A stretch of 64,000 bases of DNA from Acinetobacter modestus. Lineage in GTDB: Bacteria > Pseudomonadota > Gammaproteobacteria > Pseudomonadales > Moraxellaceae. The stretch is taken from NCBI RefSeq assembly GCF_014636095.1, contig NZ_BMDV01000001.1, positions 538,622 through 602,621 on the forward strand, in the 5' to 3' direction. The notes below the pieces were generated by a model. The model ran no database searches. It was not told where the DNA came from and saw nothing but the letters and a program-made list of their open reading frames with translations. The translations under genes and the position numbers were made by a program. Shown here piece after piece: positions 47,768 to 58,035 of the stretch. The stretch's first letter is position 1; each line of letters starts with the position of its first letter.

Positions 47768-48385
47768 TTATTCAGTACGATAACGAATCAATCTAGCTGG
47801 ATTACCTGCCACAATTGCAAAATCTTCTATATTTTTAGTGACCATACTATTCATCCCCACAACCGCATGATGTCCGATTTTCACTCCATCTTTTATTCCA
47901 ACATGAGCACCTAGCCATACATCTCGCCCAATCTCAATTCCTTTGGAGGTAACAGCTTGTTGGTATATGGGTCGGTCTAAATCCATTCCATGATCAAATG
48001 CATATAAATGACTATAAGCTGCTATTCGAACCTGATCATGTAACTTAATCCCTGCTCGACCACCGTCTAAAATACAATGATGATTAATCGCGACTTCGTT
48101 ACCAATCTCTAAAGGTCCATGTAAAGTACAATCAGCTGCAATGAAGGTATTATCTCCTATGCTGATCTTGCGACCAGGCTCAGCAAAAATATGTGCTAAA
48201 GGTGAAATGAAACAATTTTTACCGATTTCTATAGTTTCCATTTCCATCAAATACGCTTGATATTCAGCCTGCCATACATCTGCCCACTCTCGATGTTTAG
48301 GCTTAAGTGACCAGTACAACCAAGGCATATAATTCAAACGATGCTTGTGCTGTTCTCGATATTTTAATAAAGGATCAGTTGTCAT
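47768..48385 (-). CDS. Hexapeptide-repeat acyltransferase
   Basis: 205 aa with left-handed beta-helix hexapeptide repeats from about residue 60 to 190 (IGKNCFISPLAHIF, IGRDVWLGAHVGIKDG, VVGMNSMVTKNI). DHGMD recalls the catalytic histidine region of the CysE/LacA/WbbJ group. It probably transfers an acetyl or other acyl group to a sugar. It overlaps the YigZ gene end by 11 bp, so the two form an operon. Confidence 0.85.
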   Translation of the reverse strand: MTTDPLLKYREQHKHRLNYMPWLYWSLKPKHREWADVWQAEYQAYLMEMETIEIGKNCFISPLAHIFAEPGRKISIGDNTFIAADCTLHGPLEIGNEVAINHHCILDGGRAGIKLHDQVRIAAYSHLYAFDHGMDLDRPIYQQAVTSKGIEIGRDVWLGAHVGIKDGVKIGHHAVVGMNSMVTKNIEDFAIVAGNPARLIRYRTE

Positions 48386-48977
48386 GCTCTTGTTCCTCAG
48401 TCACTTTCAGTGATTCACGCCCACGTGTCACATCTTGAAGCTTGTTTCTTAAAGGTTCAATTTGATGTACTTGTAATCGTGCTTCAATAACAACACCCGT
48501 TTCAATATAGCTCTCTTGATATTCAATCTGTTGTTGAATTAATTCATATTGGATAATTGCCCATTCATTAAATAGACAAGCAAAACGAATCTGTTTTTTC
48601 TCAATCAATTCGATTTTTTCAGCAAGCAATAAACACTGACCTGCACATCCACCATACGCCCTGACCAGACCACCTGTACCGAGCTTAACCCCACCATACC
48701 AACGATTGACTAATACGATGATATTGGTTAAATCATTGCCTTCAATGGTGGCAAGAATGGGGCGACCTGCGGTGCCGGAAGGTTCGCCATCATCATTAAA
48801 CCGAACATGATGCCCAATTTTCCATGCCCAGCATTGATGTGTAGTTGAAATATCTTTGGTGTGTTCTAGAAAATTTTTAACTTGCTGCTCATTCTCAACA
48901 ACTGCGGCAATCGCTTGGAAACGACTTTTTTTAATGTCTTCTTCAAAAGTAACTGTATTTGCGATAGTGAAAGGCAT
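48375..48977 (-). CDS. yigZ: YigZ/IMPACT-family protein
   Basis: About 200 aa from MPFTIANTVTFEED (an ATG five codons upstream is possible). The UPF0029 N-terminal block KSRFQAIAAVV, then FNDDGEPSGTAGRPIL and NRWYGGVKLGTGGLVRAY are family signatures. The C-terminal half is the DUF1949 domain. The biochemical role is unclear; the mammalian relative IMPACT modulates GCN2. First gene of a two-gene operon. Confidence 0.9.
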   Translation of the reverse strand: MPFTIANTVTFEEDIKKSRFQAIAAVVENEQQVKNFLEHTKDISTTHQCWAWKIGHHVRFNDDGEPSGTAGRPILATIEGNDLTNIIVLVNRWYGGVKLGTGGLVRAYGGCAGQCLLLAEKIELIEKKQIRFACLFNEWAIIQYELIQQQIEYQESYIETGVVIEARLQVHQIEPLRNKLQDVTRGRESLKVTEEQEHDN

Positions 48978-49030
48978 AAAACATAAATACAAACTAAAAA
49001 GAGATTATAACTTTTCACACGACAATAAAA

Positions 49031-49051
49031 AACCTCGCTTTAAGCGAGGTT
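49031..49051 (-). terminator. Terminator of type I secretion operon
   Basis: A 10-bp stem AACCTCGCTT/AAGCGAGGTT has A residues on its left side, giving a U-tract on the minus strand just after the HlyD stop. Confidence 0.85.
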
Positions 49052-49066
49052 TAGGTTTAATCAGAA

Positions 49067-50257
49067 TCAACGTTCTCGTAAGGCTTCTTTTGCTTTATTA
49101 AATGGTTTTAATAAATAATCCATCACTGTTTTTTCACCAGTACGAATATCAACCGTAGCAACCATGCCTGGCGTAATACCAAAGGTTTTTCCTGCTTTAT
49201 TTTTGAGCTTATCAGAATCTGTGCGAATGTAGACACGATAATAAAATTGATCCTGCTTCACTTCATCACGAATCGTATCGGGTGAAATCACCGTCACTTT
49301 ACCCTTTAAACCACCATAAATTGAATAATCATAAGCTGTGATTTTTACCAATGCTTCTTGTCCTGGACGAATAAATGCAATATCTCTTGGAGAAATACGT
49401 GCCTCAATTAATAGCTTATCTTCCAATGGGACAATCGTCATTAATTTACCATTTTGAGGGATGACCCCGCCCAAAGTCGTAACATCAATTTCTTTTACAA
49501 TTCCTCGAACAGGGGCTTTAAAAACCGAACGTTGTAAACTATCACTGCGTCCCATAACCACTTGTTGTTGAGTTTGAGTATCCGTATTCGCTTTAGACAA
49601 CTCCTCTCTTGCCTTAACGTAATACTGATTACGGGTATCGTTCATTTTATTTTGTAAATCATTCGCTTCACGTTTTAATCTTAGTACTTCAACTTCACTT
49701 GCTGCGCCTTTAGCAACTAACGGTTCTGTCATTACCAACTCTTGTTGCACAAGCTTAAGTGCTTGTTGAAAACCTGCTAACGACTGTTCCAAATTTTCAC
49801 GTCGAGAGTAATAAAGTGCGGTTTCTTCCCTAACCAATTTTGGTTCTTTTAAAACTTCTTCAGGAAAAACCAAAGGTGTTCCATTTACTTCTGCACGCAA
49901 CCGGGCTGCTGTCGCTTGAGATGAAACAAGAAGTGATTTGGATTCACCAACATTCGAAGCAAAACGTGTTGGATCAAGTTGAGCTAAAACTTCCCCCTTT
50001 TGCACAATATCCCCTTCTTGAACATCCAATCTCGTTAAGATACCACCCTCAAGTGATTGAACGATCTGCTCTTTAGAGGATGGAATAACTTTACCTGTCC
50101 CTGTTGAAACTTCTTCTAAATTAAACAACCACGCCCAAATTAGAAGTACAAGTAAACCGATTCCTACAATCCATATCACAAAGCTAGAACGTGGTAAACT
50201 TGGTTCTTTATAGGTAACATTCATGGGACGGCTATTCGCTTGTTCTAGTTGACTCAT
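49067..50257 (-). CDS. HlyD-family type I secretion membrane fusion protein
   Basis: 396 aa. One N-terminal membrane segment (VIWIVGIGLLVLLIWAWLF) anchors it in the inner membrane. A biotinyl-lipoyl-like hairpin (GGILTRLDVQEGDIVQKGE) and coiled coil follow, and the C-terminal beta domain ends with IRTGEKTVMDYLLKPF. It links the ABC transporter to the TolC-like channel. Its start overlaps the ABC gene stop by 4 bp. Confidence 0.92.
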   Translation of the reverse strand: MSQLEQANSRPMNVTYKEPSLPRSSFVIWIVGIGLLVLLIWAWLFNLEEVSTGTGKVIPSSKEQIVQSLEGGILTRLDVQEGDIVQKGEVLAQLDPTRFASNVGESKSLLVSSQATAARLRAEVNGTPLVFPEEVLKEPKLVREETALYYSRRENLEQSLAGFQQALKLVQQELVMTEPLVAKGAASEVEVLRLKREANDLQNKMNDTRNQYYVKAREELSKANTDTQTQQQVVMGRSDSLQRSVFKAPVRGIVKEIDVTTLGGVIPQNGKLMTIVPLEDKLLIEARISPRDIAFIRPGQEALVKITAYDYSIYGGLKGKVTVISPDTIRDEVKQDQFYYRVYIRTDSDKLKNKAGKTFGITPGMVATVDIRTGEKTVMDYLLKPFNKAKEALRER

Positions 50258-52395
50258 GAATTATCCCCTTGCTTAACTTGTTTTTGTTGTAAAGTAGATT
50301 GGTTTAATACTTGTTCACGAGGTCCATCCATCACCACTTTGCCATCATTCATGACAATAATACGATCAACCAATTCTAAAACAGCACGGCGATGAGTCGC
50401 CACCACCAAAGTTCGGTGAGAAAGCCAACCTTTTAAATGATCAATCAATTGTTTCTCAGCAACATCATCAATTGCAGCTGTAGGTTCATCTAAAAGTAAA
50501 ATATTAGGTTGACGAATAAGCAACCGTGCTAATAATAATGCCTGTCGTTGTCCTCCAGAAAACCCAACGCCTCCCTCTAAAACTAAATGATCTAAACCCT
50601 CTTTTTTCTCTTGTACAAAGCTTAAAGCACCCGTAACTTTTAAGGCTTTTAAAATATCTTCATCACGTGCTAAGGGTGCACCAAGCGTTAAATTTTCACG
50701 AATTGTTCCATAGAATAAATGCGCATTTTGGTTCAATAATCCCATATCCCGACGCACATCAGCAGGATCAATTAAACTAATATCTAAGCCATCTAAATGA
50801 ACTGAGCCATTGGTAGGAAACTGCATCGCCGAGAGAATTTGCAATAATGTCGACTTACCTGCTCCATTACGACCTAAAATCGCAATTTTTTCACCCGCTT
50901 TAATTTTTAATTGGCGAATTGCTAAGCTAGGTCTTGGGTCTTCTTCAGTATATTGGAACATTACATTTTTAAGTTCATACTCACCGTTTAAGACTTCTTT
51001 ATGCACTAAATGAGCTTGATCAGCTTGATCTACAGGTTTTTGCATGAGTTCATCTAGGCTTTTTTTCGCAACTTTGGCTTGTTGTAAACGTCCTAAAATA
51101 CCCGTAATTTGAGAAATAGGTGCCAACATGCGTGATGATAAAATTGAACAAGCAACAAGAGCACCTGTGGTCATTTCACCATCCATCACCGCAAAACATC
51201 CCACCAAAATTACTGCAGCATAAGTCAAACCTTGAATTTTTTGAGTCCATGCAGTTAGAACACCAACAATTTTACGTTGCTGCATACTAATATCAGCAGA
51301 AACCTCATTCATATGATTCCACTGATTTTGAAATCGAGATTCTGCACGTAATAATTTAATATCTTCAATACCTTGAACTGCTTCAACCAAAATTGCATTG
51401 CGGATAGAAGATTCACGCATCCCTTCTTGAGCAAGTTGAGCTAATTTAGTTTGTACTAAAATGCCAGGTAAGATCATCAACGGGACAACAATGAGCATCA
51501 CCCAAAATAAATTACCGCCAATAATTGCAAAGATAACCAAGAATAAAAAGAAGAATGGTAAATCAGCAATTGCCCCCATAGTAGTAGATGTCACGAGATC
51601 ACGGACACCTTCAAGCTCGCGAATCTGAGAAATAAATGTTCCTGTTGACTTGGAACGCTCACTATTTTTGATTCTTAAGGCATGCCCAAATACACGATCC
51701 GAAACACGTAAGTCAGCACGTTTTCCAATAATATCTGACAAATAAACACGCGAAACACGGAGAACAAATTCAAAAATTGCTGCAATGAATACTCCACCCG
51801 CAAGTACCCAAAGTGTTGGAATAGATTGCGATGGAACGACCCGATCATATACTTGCATAGAGAAAATGATGGTGGCTAATGCCAGAATATTAGCCATAAG
51901 AGAGGCAAACATTATATCGATATAACGCTTCCAATCTTGTAATACAATTGACCAAAACCAACTTGCTTCATAAGGCTTAATATACTCATCAATACGTGCA
52001 TCTGGCACTGATTTTTCTGGTCGAAGGATATAAACACCTTTGACAATATGTTTAAGTGCTCCAACAGCAAATTTTTGCGATAGCCCTTGATCACCACTTA
52101 ATTGAACACTGACGTTACCTTCTGTATCAGCCTTATCAATAACACCAACTTGACCATCATTCAGTTCAACAATCACGGGCAAACGCCATGGATTGACCAC
52201 ATCATCACTAAACTTAACTTTGCGTAAATGAAGACCAACTTGTCGACACATTAATAATAGAATTTCATCTAAATTTTGATTTTGATTCCAATCAAGTTGC
52301 AAACGTACACGTTCTTCAGACGGTTCTATACGATAATGCTTTGCAATCATTAATACCGCTTGCAACCACGGTTGATAATTTATTTTTGTCATCAT
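50254..52395 (-). CDS. Type I secretion permease/ATPase (LapB-like)
   Basis: 713 aa. The N-terminal ~130 residues are a C39-like domain that lacks the catalytic cysteine, as in LapB and HlyB-type exporters. About six membrane segments follow. The nucleotide-binding domain has Walker A LGRNGAGKSTLL, signature VGFSGGQRQALLLARLL and Walker B ILLLDEPTAAID. It exports large RTX or adhesin-type proteins without cutting a leader. No substrate gene is adjacent. Confidence 0.92.
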   Translation of the reverse strand: MMTKINYQPWLQAVLMIAKHYRIEPSEERVRLQLDWNQNQNLDEILLLMCRQVGLHLRKVKFSDDVVNPWRLPVIVELNDGQVGVIDKADTEGNVSVQLSGDQGLSQKFAVGALKHIVKGVYILRPEKSVPDARIDEYIKPYEASWFWSIVLQDWKRYIDIMFASLMANILALATIIFSMQVYDRVVPSQSIPTLWVLAGGVFIAAIFEFVLRVSRVYLSDIIGKRADLRVSDRVFGHALRIKNSERSKSTGTFISQIRELEGVRDLVTSTTMGAIADLPFFFLFLVIFAIIGGNLFWVMLIVVPLMILPGILVQTKLAQLAQEGMRESSIRNAILVEAVQGIEDIKLLRAESRFQNQWNHMNEVSADISMQQRKIVGVLTAWTQKIQGLTYAAVILVGCFAVMDGEMTTGALVACSILSSRMLAPISQITGILGRLQQAKVAKKSLDELMQKPVDQADQAHLVHKEVLNGEYELKNVMFQYTEEDPRPSLAIRQLKIKAGEKIAILGRNGAGKSTLLQILSAMQFPTNGSVHLDGLDISLIDPADVRRDMGLLNQNAHLFYGTIRENLTLGAPLARDEDILKALKVTGALSFVQEKKEGLDHLVLEGGVGFSGGQRQALLLARLLIRQPNILLLDEPTAAIDDVAEKQLIDHLKGWLSHRTLVVATHRRAVLELVDRIIVMNDGKVVMDGPREQVLNQSTLQQKQVKQGDNS

Positions 52396-53927
52396 GGCTG
52401 AACTTCAAACCCCTGAATTTGTATATTATTTAAGTCGTAGGCTTGACGCGAACGTCCTGTGGTCGCTATATATTGCGCAATACTGCTATAAATATCGTAA
52501 CGTGCACTTTCTAACTCAGAATTTGCGCCGTGAATTGCCTGTTCAGCATTTAATAAATCTACAAGTGATCGTGTACCTAATTTATATTGCTCTTGATAAA
52601 GTTCTTTTGTTCTCACGGTTGTCGCTTGACGACTCATGAGAACTTGCATTTGTCTTTGTTTATTTTCAATTTGTTCCCGACTCGTCCGAATCTGGTCAAG
52701 TACTTGTAGATAGACTGCATTGACTTGAGCTTTAGCAGCCTCTTCGGCAAAGCTAGCCGCTTTAATCTGTGAGGATGTTGCACCACCTTGATAAAACTGA
52801 CTGGTCGCTTCCAACATAATGGCACTATCGAAACCTCCCTCTTTATCATTATTCGGGTTTCGACCATGCAAAGCCTGACTCAATTCACCTTTCACAGATA
52901 ATGTAGGATATCGACTTAATTGTGTTTGCTGTTTCTGCGAACGAGCAACGTCAATTCCTGCTTGTGCAGCAATCATTTGAGGAATGATGTTAAATTGTGG
53001 GGCTGAATATAAGTCTGACTGTTGAACCAAATCATCTGGAATCGCCCATTGCACGTTATTTACATCAAACCCAAGTAAAGTATTTAAATGCTGTTGATAT
53101 TGGGCAAGTAAAGATTGCTGCGCAATTAAAGCAGACTGAGCAGACTGTAAATAAGACTGTGCTTGTACTGGGTCCGCTTGGCTGCTAATTCCTGCATTTG
53201 CTCTTAAATTTGCCATTTCTTGAATACGTCGAATTCCAGAAATTTGTTGATTCGCAATCTGAATAAGCTTCTGATAACGTTGTATATTAATTATTGTTTG
53301 AGCGACATCTAATGAAATATCATCAATTTTAATAAGCACTTTTGCTTGTTCTAATGAAAGTTTTGCCTGTTCCGTGTTGACACCTGATTTTACTTTTCCA
53401 AAGTCAAAAAGCATTTGTGTCGCATTTAATGCAAGGATCTGTTGTCCACGAGCTGCTTTTTTTGTTAAATCACCAGTGTTAACGCCACCAGTAATCTGTG
53501 GATAGTAGCCCGCTTTTGCAACATCAATATTTGCATTTTGTGCTGCTAAAGTCGCGAGTGTTTGGGAAATTTCTGGATTTCTCTGCACCACTACTTTTAC
53601 CGCATCTTTTAAAACCTTCAGCTGGCTTTGCCATAAAGCACTTGGAACTGTATCAATCGCATGACCAGCACCAACTACAGGTAATTCAACACTAGAAGGA
53701 TTAAACGAAAAATTGCTTAGTCTCTGCATATTCGCAATTTTAAAGTCTTCATTACTTTTTGGTGCAAACAGCTGCGACAAATTATTTTTTAAAGTATGGT
53801 ACTGTTCACTGGGTGTCTCAGCATGCGTAATCGGTACCGATAAAAGTGCTATAGAAAATAGCCACTTAATATCTCCATATATTTTCCATGTTCTACTATT
53901 GACGTTTATATCTTTCTTTATGCTCAT
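52392..53927 (-). CDS. TolC-family outer-membrane channel
   Basis: 511 aa. An N-terminal signal segment (WLFSIALLSVPITHA) precedes two outer-membrane efflux protein repeats with long helices (SLEQAKVLIKIDDISLDVAQTI, then AQVNAVYLQVLDQIRTSREQ). YKLGTRSLVDLLNAEQ is a TolC-family signature near the C-terminus. First gene of the secretion operon, overlapping the ABC gene by 4 bp. Confidence 0.92.
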   Translation of the reverse strand: MSIKKDINVNSRTWKIYGDIKWLFSIALLSVPITHAETPSEQYHTLKNNLSQLFAPKSNEDFKIANMQRLSNFSFNPSSVELPVVGAGHAIDTVPSALWQSQLKVLKDAVKVVVQRNPEISQTLATLAAQNANIDVAKAGYYPQITGGVNTGDLTKKAARGQQILALNATQMLFDFGKVKSGVNTEQAKLSLEQAKVLIKIDDISLDVAQTIINIQRYQKLIQIANQQISGIRRIQEMANLRANAGISSQADPVQAQSYLQSAQSALIAQQSLLAQYQQHLNTLLGFDVNNVQWAIPDDLVQQSDLYSAPQFNIIPQMIAAQAGIDVARSQKQQTQLSRYPTLSVKGELSQALHGRNPNNDKEGGFDSAIMLEATSQFYQGGATSSQIKAASFAEEAAKAQVNAVYLQVLDQIRTSREQIENKQRQMQVLMSRQATTVRTKELYQEQYKLGTRSLVDLLNAEQAIHGANSELESARYDIYSSIAQYIATTGRSRQAYDLNNIQIQGFEVQP

Positions 53928-54228
53928 ATTCTTTTCATATTATTATCGTTTAAAAGCACAATCATTCTACTCACTTTTTCCAACAAAAAACTATGCTCTT
54001 TCAGCTAATTCGGACACACTTAAGTGTTTGTTTTTTGTAAAATAGTTTCGTAATAATGCGCAAACAACAGCATAAAGTAAAAGTAAAAATTAATTAAAAA
54101 TCAATCATCTAAAAATTAAAACCTTTTAGTTTTAAATGCATTAATCACGTATCTATTTATTATTCATAATAATTTTAGATAAAAAAAGAACCAATAAATG
54201 GTTCTCTCTTCTCTTGATTGAATTTGAT
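53928..54228. other. Intergenic region between secretion and lpt operons
   Basis: 301 bp, strongly AT-rich. It must contain the promoter of the TolC-HlyD operon on its left side. The lpt terminator lies at 54187-54205. No ORF or RNA gene recognised. Confidence 0.5.
54187..54205 (-). terminator. Terminator of kds-lpt operon
   Basis: The stem AGAACCA/TGGTTCT is preceded on the plus strand by seven A residues, giving a U-tract for the minus-strand transcript ending after lptB. Confidence 0.82.
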
Positions 54229-54975
54229 TCAAACAACGAAGTCATCGCCTAGATACACTTTACGTACTTGCTCATTATCTAAAATTTCTTGCGGAGTTCC
54301 TTCTGCTATCACAGAACCTTCACTGACAATATAAGCTTTTTCACAAATTGCTAAGGTTTCTCGTACATTATGATCAGTAATTAAAACACCAATTCCTCGA
54401 CTCTTTAATGTCTGGATAATATCTTTAATATCACCTACAGAAATTGGATCGACCCCTGCAAATGGTTCATCTAATAGCATAAATTTGGGGTCAGCGGCTA
54501 AGGCACGAGCAATTTCAGCACGACGACGTTCACCACCAGATACACTCATTCCTAAGGAGTCTTTAATATGATTAATTTTAAAATCATTCAATAATTCAGT
54601 TAAACGTTGCTGTCTTTGCTGTTTATTTAGATCTTTACGCGTTTCCAAAATTGCCATGATATTTTCGGAAATTGTGAGCTTCCTAAAAATTGATGCTTCT
54701 TGTGGTAAATATCCAATACCTTTACGTGCCCGCTCATGCATCGCTAGATCAGATAAATCTAAATTATCTAAATGGATTTCACCCTTATCCATACGAACAA
54801 GTCCGACAACCATATAGAAACTTGTGGTTTTACCTGCACCATTTGGTCCAAGTAAACCGACAATTTGACCGCTTTGCATCGTAAATGACACGTCTTTTAC
54901 CACCCAACGTTTACTATAGTTTTTAGCTAGGTGTTTAATACATAAAGTTTGTGATTGCTGCACTGATTGATCCAT
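54229..54975 (-). CDS. lptB: LPS export ABC transporter ATPase LptB
   Basis: 248 aa. Walker [17 protein letters not shown], signature [16 protein letters not shown], Walker [13 protein letters not shown]. LptB powers extraction of LPS or lipooligosaccharide from the inner membrane with LptFG. It overlaps lptA by one base. Last gene of the kdsD-kdsC-lptC-lptA-lptB operon. Confidence 0.97.
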   Translation of the reverse strand: MDQSVQQSQTLCIKHLAKNYSKRWVVKDVSFTMQSGQIVGLLGPNGAGKTTSFYMVVGLVRMDKGEIHLDNLDLSDLAMHERARKGIGYLPQEASIFRKLTISENIMAILETRKDLNKQQRQQRLTELLNDFKINHIKDSLGMSVSGGERRRAEIARALAADPKFMLLDEPFAGVDPISVGDIKDIIQTLKSRGIGVLITDHNVRETLAICEKAYIVSEGSVIAEGTPQEILDNEQVRKVYLGDDFVV

Positions 54976-55523
54976 TAATCACGCGCCCCTGGAGAACTCT
55001 TAGAACTTGATGGCGGAATAATAATTTGAACTCGATTTGATGAAGAACCTTGTGCCTCTACATCACCTTTGTTCATACTATATTTCAAACTATTACCACG
55101 AATACTAGAACCATCTTGATACAGATATGCCTTACCAGTCAAAGTAATAATTCCTGTATCGGCATTATAAACAATGGTCTGCGCTTCACCACGTGCTAAA
55201 CCTTTTTTAGCATCTATTTGCTGCTGAAATTTTGCCAACTGACCTTTAGCTGTAATCGTTTGTATTTCTTTTTTGCTATTCAATGTCGCAATAATAGAAT
55301 CAGCCTGAAGCTTCATTGTGCCTTGCTCGATCACTACGTTACCCGTATAGGTTGTTACACCCGTTTTATCATTATAGGTTGCACGATCAGCAACCAATGA
55401 TAACTGTTGGCTACGGTCTGATGGCAAAGCAAAACTTGAAGCCGAAGAAAATACTACAGCGGCAATACAAGTGACTTGTTTTAGGAAAGTGAAACGAAAT
55501 TTAGAATTAAGAGCTTGGCGCAT
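54975..55523 (-). CDS. lptA: Periplasmic LPS bridge protein LptA
   Basis: About 182 aa from [12 protein letters not shown] signal peptide ([14 protein letters not shown]) precedes an OstA/LptA beta-jellyroll domain ([21 protein letters not shown]). LptA forms the periplasmic bridge between LptC and LptD. The start at 55523 overlaps the lptC end by 17 bp; a longer start at 55559 lies further inside lptC. Confidence 0.94.
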   Translation of the reverse strand: MRQALNSKFRFTFLKQVTCIAAVVFSSASSFALPSDRSQQLSLVADRATYNDKTGVTTYTGNVVIEQGTMKLQADSIIATLNSKKEIQTITAKGQLAKFQQQIDAKKGLARGEAQTIVYNADTGIITLTGKAYLYQDGSSIRGNSLKYSMNKGDVEAQGSSSNRVQIIIPPSSSKSSPGARD

Positions 55524-56055
55524 ACTTTCCTCGAATTTTATAGAATTCATATTGACCATTATTCAAATTTGCCTTTAGACCTTGACTAACAAACTCAGAA
55601 CTTGGCGTTTGTACAGTGACTGGGTGTTGTGTCTCTAATTCTCTGGTTTTTGGATATCCTGTGAGTTCATTAGTATGAAACTCCATTTTCCCCTGATCAG
55701 ACAATTTAGTTGCAACGACATTGCCTTGTAATATGATCTTTGTATTATCGTCATAGCCTTGTGCTTGTTTTGCATAAAACGTTGCATCAGCCTTACCCTG
55801 CTTGTACATCACGGCATTTAATTGATCAAGTTGTGATGTTTTCTGCTGCATATTTTGCTGCAACTGTTTCACCTCAGCCCGAATGTATAAATTACCCTGC
55901 TCATCAGTCTGTGTTAAGTGAACACCCTGCGCTGAATAAGTCATATTTTTCGCTGAATCAACATCCAACTTTTTTGCTTTGCCGCTGTAATAATAATAGC
56001 CACCACTTAAAGCAGCAATCAAAACAGCGACAACATATAAAACCTTGGTATCCAT
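55507..56055 (-). CDS. lptC: LPS export protein LptC
   Basis: 182 aa. One N-terminal membrane helix (VLYVVAVLIAALSGGYYYY) is followed by a periplasmic jellyroll domain (SAQGVHLTQTDEQGNLYIRAE). LptC receives LPS from LptBFG and passes it to LptA. It lies between kdsC and lptA on the minus strand. Confidence 0.93.
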   Translation of the reverse strand: MDTKVLYVVAVLIAALSGGYYYYSGKAKKLDVDSAKNMTYSAQGVHLTQTDEQGNLYIRAEVKQLQQNMQQKTSQLDQLNAVMYKQGKADATFYAKQAQGYDDNTKIILQGNVVATKLSDQGKMEFHTNELTGYPKTRELETQHPVTVQTPSSEFVSQGLKANLNNGQYEFYKIRGKYAPSS

Positions 56056-56094
56056 AAACAGAGTTACCTGACCTTTGGGTAATTCACGCTACTA

Positions 56095-56634
56095 TTAATG
56101 TGGTACAGCCAAATATTTTGCAAGTAGCTCTTGGTAAACGCCTTTTGAAAATAAGAGCATATCGCATACTTCTCGAACTGCGCCACGTCCACCCATCGCT
56201 TGAGTGACTAAATTTGCACGACGACGAACTTCTTCATGCCCATTGGGAACAGTAATACTCATGCCAGCAATCGCAAATGCAGATAAATCAGGCCAGTCAT
56301 CGCCCATATATAAACAATCTTCAGGTAAAATATTTAAGTGAGCACATGCTTCACGTAATGCCACACCTTTATCTTCTCGCCCTTGAAAAATAAGATCAAC
56401 ACCTAAATCTGTCATTCTTTTTTCAACAATATTGCTTTTACGTCCAGTGATAATAATCACTTTCATTCCTGCTTGTTGAACTAATTTCATACCTAAACCA
56501 TCACGAATATCAAATGATTTAAGTTCATCACCTGAGTTTGTTAAGGTTACAAAGCCATCGCTTAAGATTCCATCCACATCAAGCACTAATGCTTGTAAAT
56601 GACGTGCTTGTTCTTGTAAAGCATAAGATGCCAT
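56095..56634 (-). CDS. kdsC: 3-deoxy-D-manno-octulosonate 8-phosphate phosphatase KdsC
   Basis: 179 aa HAD-superfamily hydrolase. The nucleophile motif is LVLDVDGILSDG, with later IITGRKS and the acidic DDWPDL. It removes phosphate from Kdo-8-P to give Kdo for the LPS inner core. It starts 3 bp after kdsD. Confidence 0.95.
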   Translation of the reverse strand: MASYALQEQARHLQALVLDVDGILSDGFVTLTNSGDELKSFDIRDGLGMKLVQQAGMKVIIITGRKSNIVEKRMTDLGVDLIFQGREDKGVALREACAHLNILPEDCLYMGDDWPDLSAFAIAGMSITVPNGHEEVRRRANLVTQAMGGRGAVREVCDMLLFSKGVYQELLAKYLAVPH

Positions 56635-56637
56635 GGC

Positions 56638-57615
56638 TTAATTTACTCCTGCCTGAATAAGGTCATGCATACTAATCACACCAATCACTTTATTGGTATG
56701 ATCAACAACTACAAATTGGTTAATTTTTTTCTCATGCATTTTTTCCAATGCTTCCACCGCACGGGCTTCTTGAGAAATAGTGAGTGGTTTTTTGGTCATG
56801 ACTTCAGCAACAGGTAGATTTACATCAAAACCTTGTTGATGATCAATCATTCGGCGTAAATCACCATCAGTAAAAATACCTAATAAAATATCGTTCTCAT
56901 CAACAACCGTGGTAAGACCCAAACGTTTATCTGAGATTTCATATAACACCTTATTCATCGGTGTATCAGGTTTAACTTTGGGTAATTCAATGCCTGTATG
57001 CATCAAATGTTTAACATGCAAAAGTAAGCGTTTACCTAATGCTCCCGCAGGATGGGAACGAGCAAAATCATCGGCAGTAAAACCACGTGCTTCCAACAAT
57101 GCGACAGCTAATGCATCACCTAAAACAAGTGTTGCAGTCGTACTAGACGTTGGTGCTAAACCTAGAGGACAAGCCTCATCCGCCTCACCTAATGTCAATG
57201 CAACATCCGCATTCTGTGGCATTGGTCCTTTATCATCACGACTGATAGTAATTAATGGTACGCCTAGATGTTTTATTAACGGCATGAGCATCATGATTTC
57301 ATCACTTTTGCCTGAATTTGAAATGGCAATCAGAACATCACCACGCACTAACATACCCAAATCACCATGCCCCGCTTCACCTGGGTGCATAAAAAATGAT
57401 GGTGTCCCAGTTGATGCAAATGTCGCTGCCATTTTCCGACCGATATGACCTGATTTGCCCATACCCGTCACAACAACACGCCCTTTACACTGCAAAAGAA
57501 TTTCACAGGCACGATCAAAACTTTCATTAATTTGTGTTGCAAGAACTTCTAAGGCTTGTTGCTCAATTCGCAGGGTCTCTAATGCGCTTTTTTGAAAATT
57601 TATGGCTTGTGACAT
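56638..57615 (-). CDS. kdsD: Arabinose-5-phosphate isomerase KdsD (KpsF/GutQ family)
   Basis: 325 aa. A SIS domain (VVTGMGKSGHIGRKMAATFAS, with HPGEAGHGDLGM) is followed by two CBS domains (one ending in DGDLRRMID, one at the C-terminus with VIGVISMHDLI). It converts ribulose-5-phosphate to arabinose-5-phosphate, the first step to Kdo. First gene of the kds-lpt operon. Confidence 0.95.
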   Translation of the reverse strand: MSQAINFQKSALETLRIEQQALEVLATQINESFDRACEILLQCKGRVVVTGMGKSGHIGRKMAATFASTGTPSFFMHPGEAGHGDLGMLVRGDVLIAISNSGKSDEIMMLMPLIKHLGVPLITISRDDKGPMPQNADVALTLGEADEACPLGLAPTSSTTATLVLGDALAVALLEARGFTADDFARSHPAGALGKRLLLHVKHLMHTGIELPKVKPDTPMNKVLYEISDKRLGLTTVVDENDILLGIFTDGDLRRMIDHQQGFDVNLPVAEVMTKKPLTISQEARAVEALEKMHEKKINQFVVVDHTNKVIGVISMHDLIQAGVN

Positions 57616-58035
57616 ATGAGTTTGACCCAGAATAATACGCTATCCACCTGAAGGCAGATGATTTTAATCAAAAGAATGATACAGATTCTAGCATAACTGA
57701 AAAATATACACGTTTCTAAATGTAGTAGTTTTCATCGAAAATGAAGAGAGATTGAACTTATGTTAAACAAATCACAGCCGCTATAAATTCGATAGAATTA
57801 ATCACTAATCTGTAAACTGAATTATTAAATTATTCCCTGTAAACAATATAGATAAATATGAATCGTACTCATTTTATAGATTTTTTAAACTGACACCGTT
57901 TGGAAACAATCGATTAGATTTAAACTGAGCCAATCATGATTAGCACTCCTCCATTTTTTTCGCCTGATAACTTTATGAAATATGATGCATACGTTATGAT
58001 GAATAACGATTTTTGTAGAGTGTTTGAAAACCCTT
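57616..58035. other. Divergent intergenic region kdsD-cysS
   Basis: 420 bp of AT-rich sequence that must contain the promoters of the kds-lpt operon and of cysS. No ORF, tRNA or strong inverted repeat was recognised. Confidence 0.5.

Noticed and set aside
56909..57448. A 179-codon plus-strand ORF opposite kdsD
   Set aside because: It is the antisense shadow of kdsD, which has full SIS and CBS domains.
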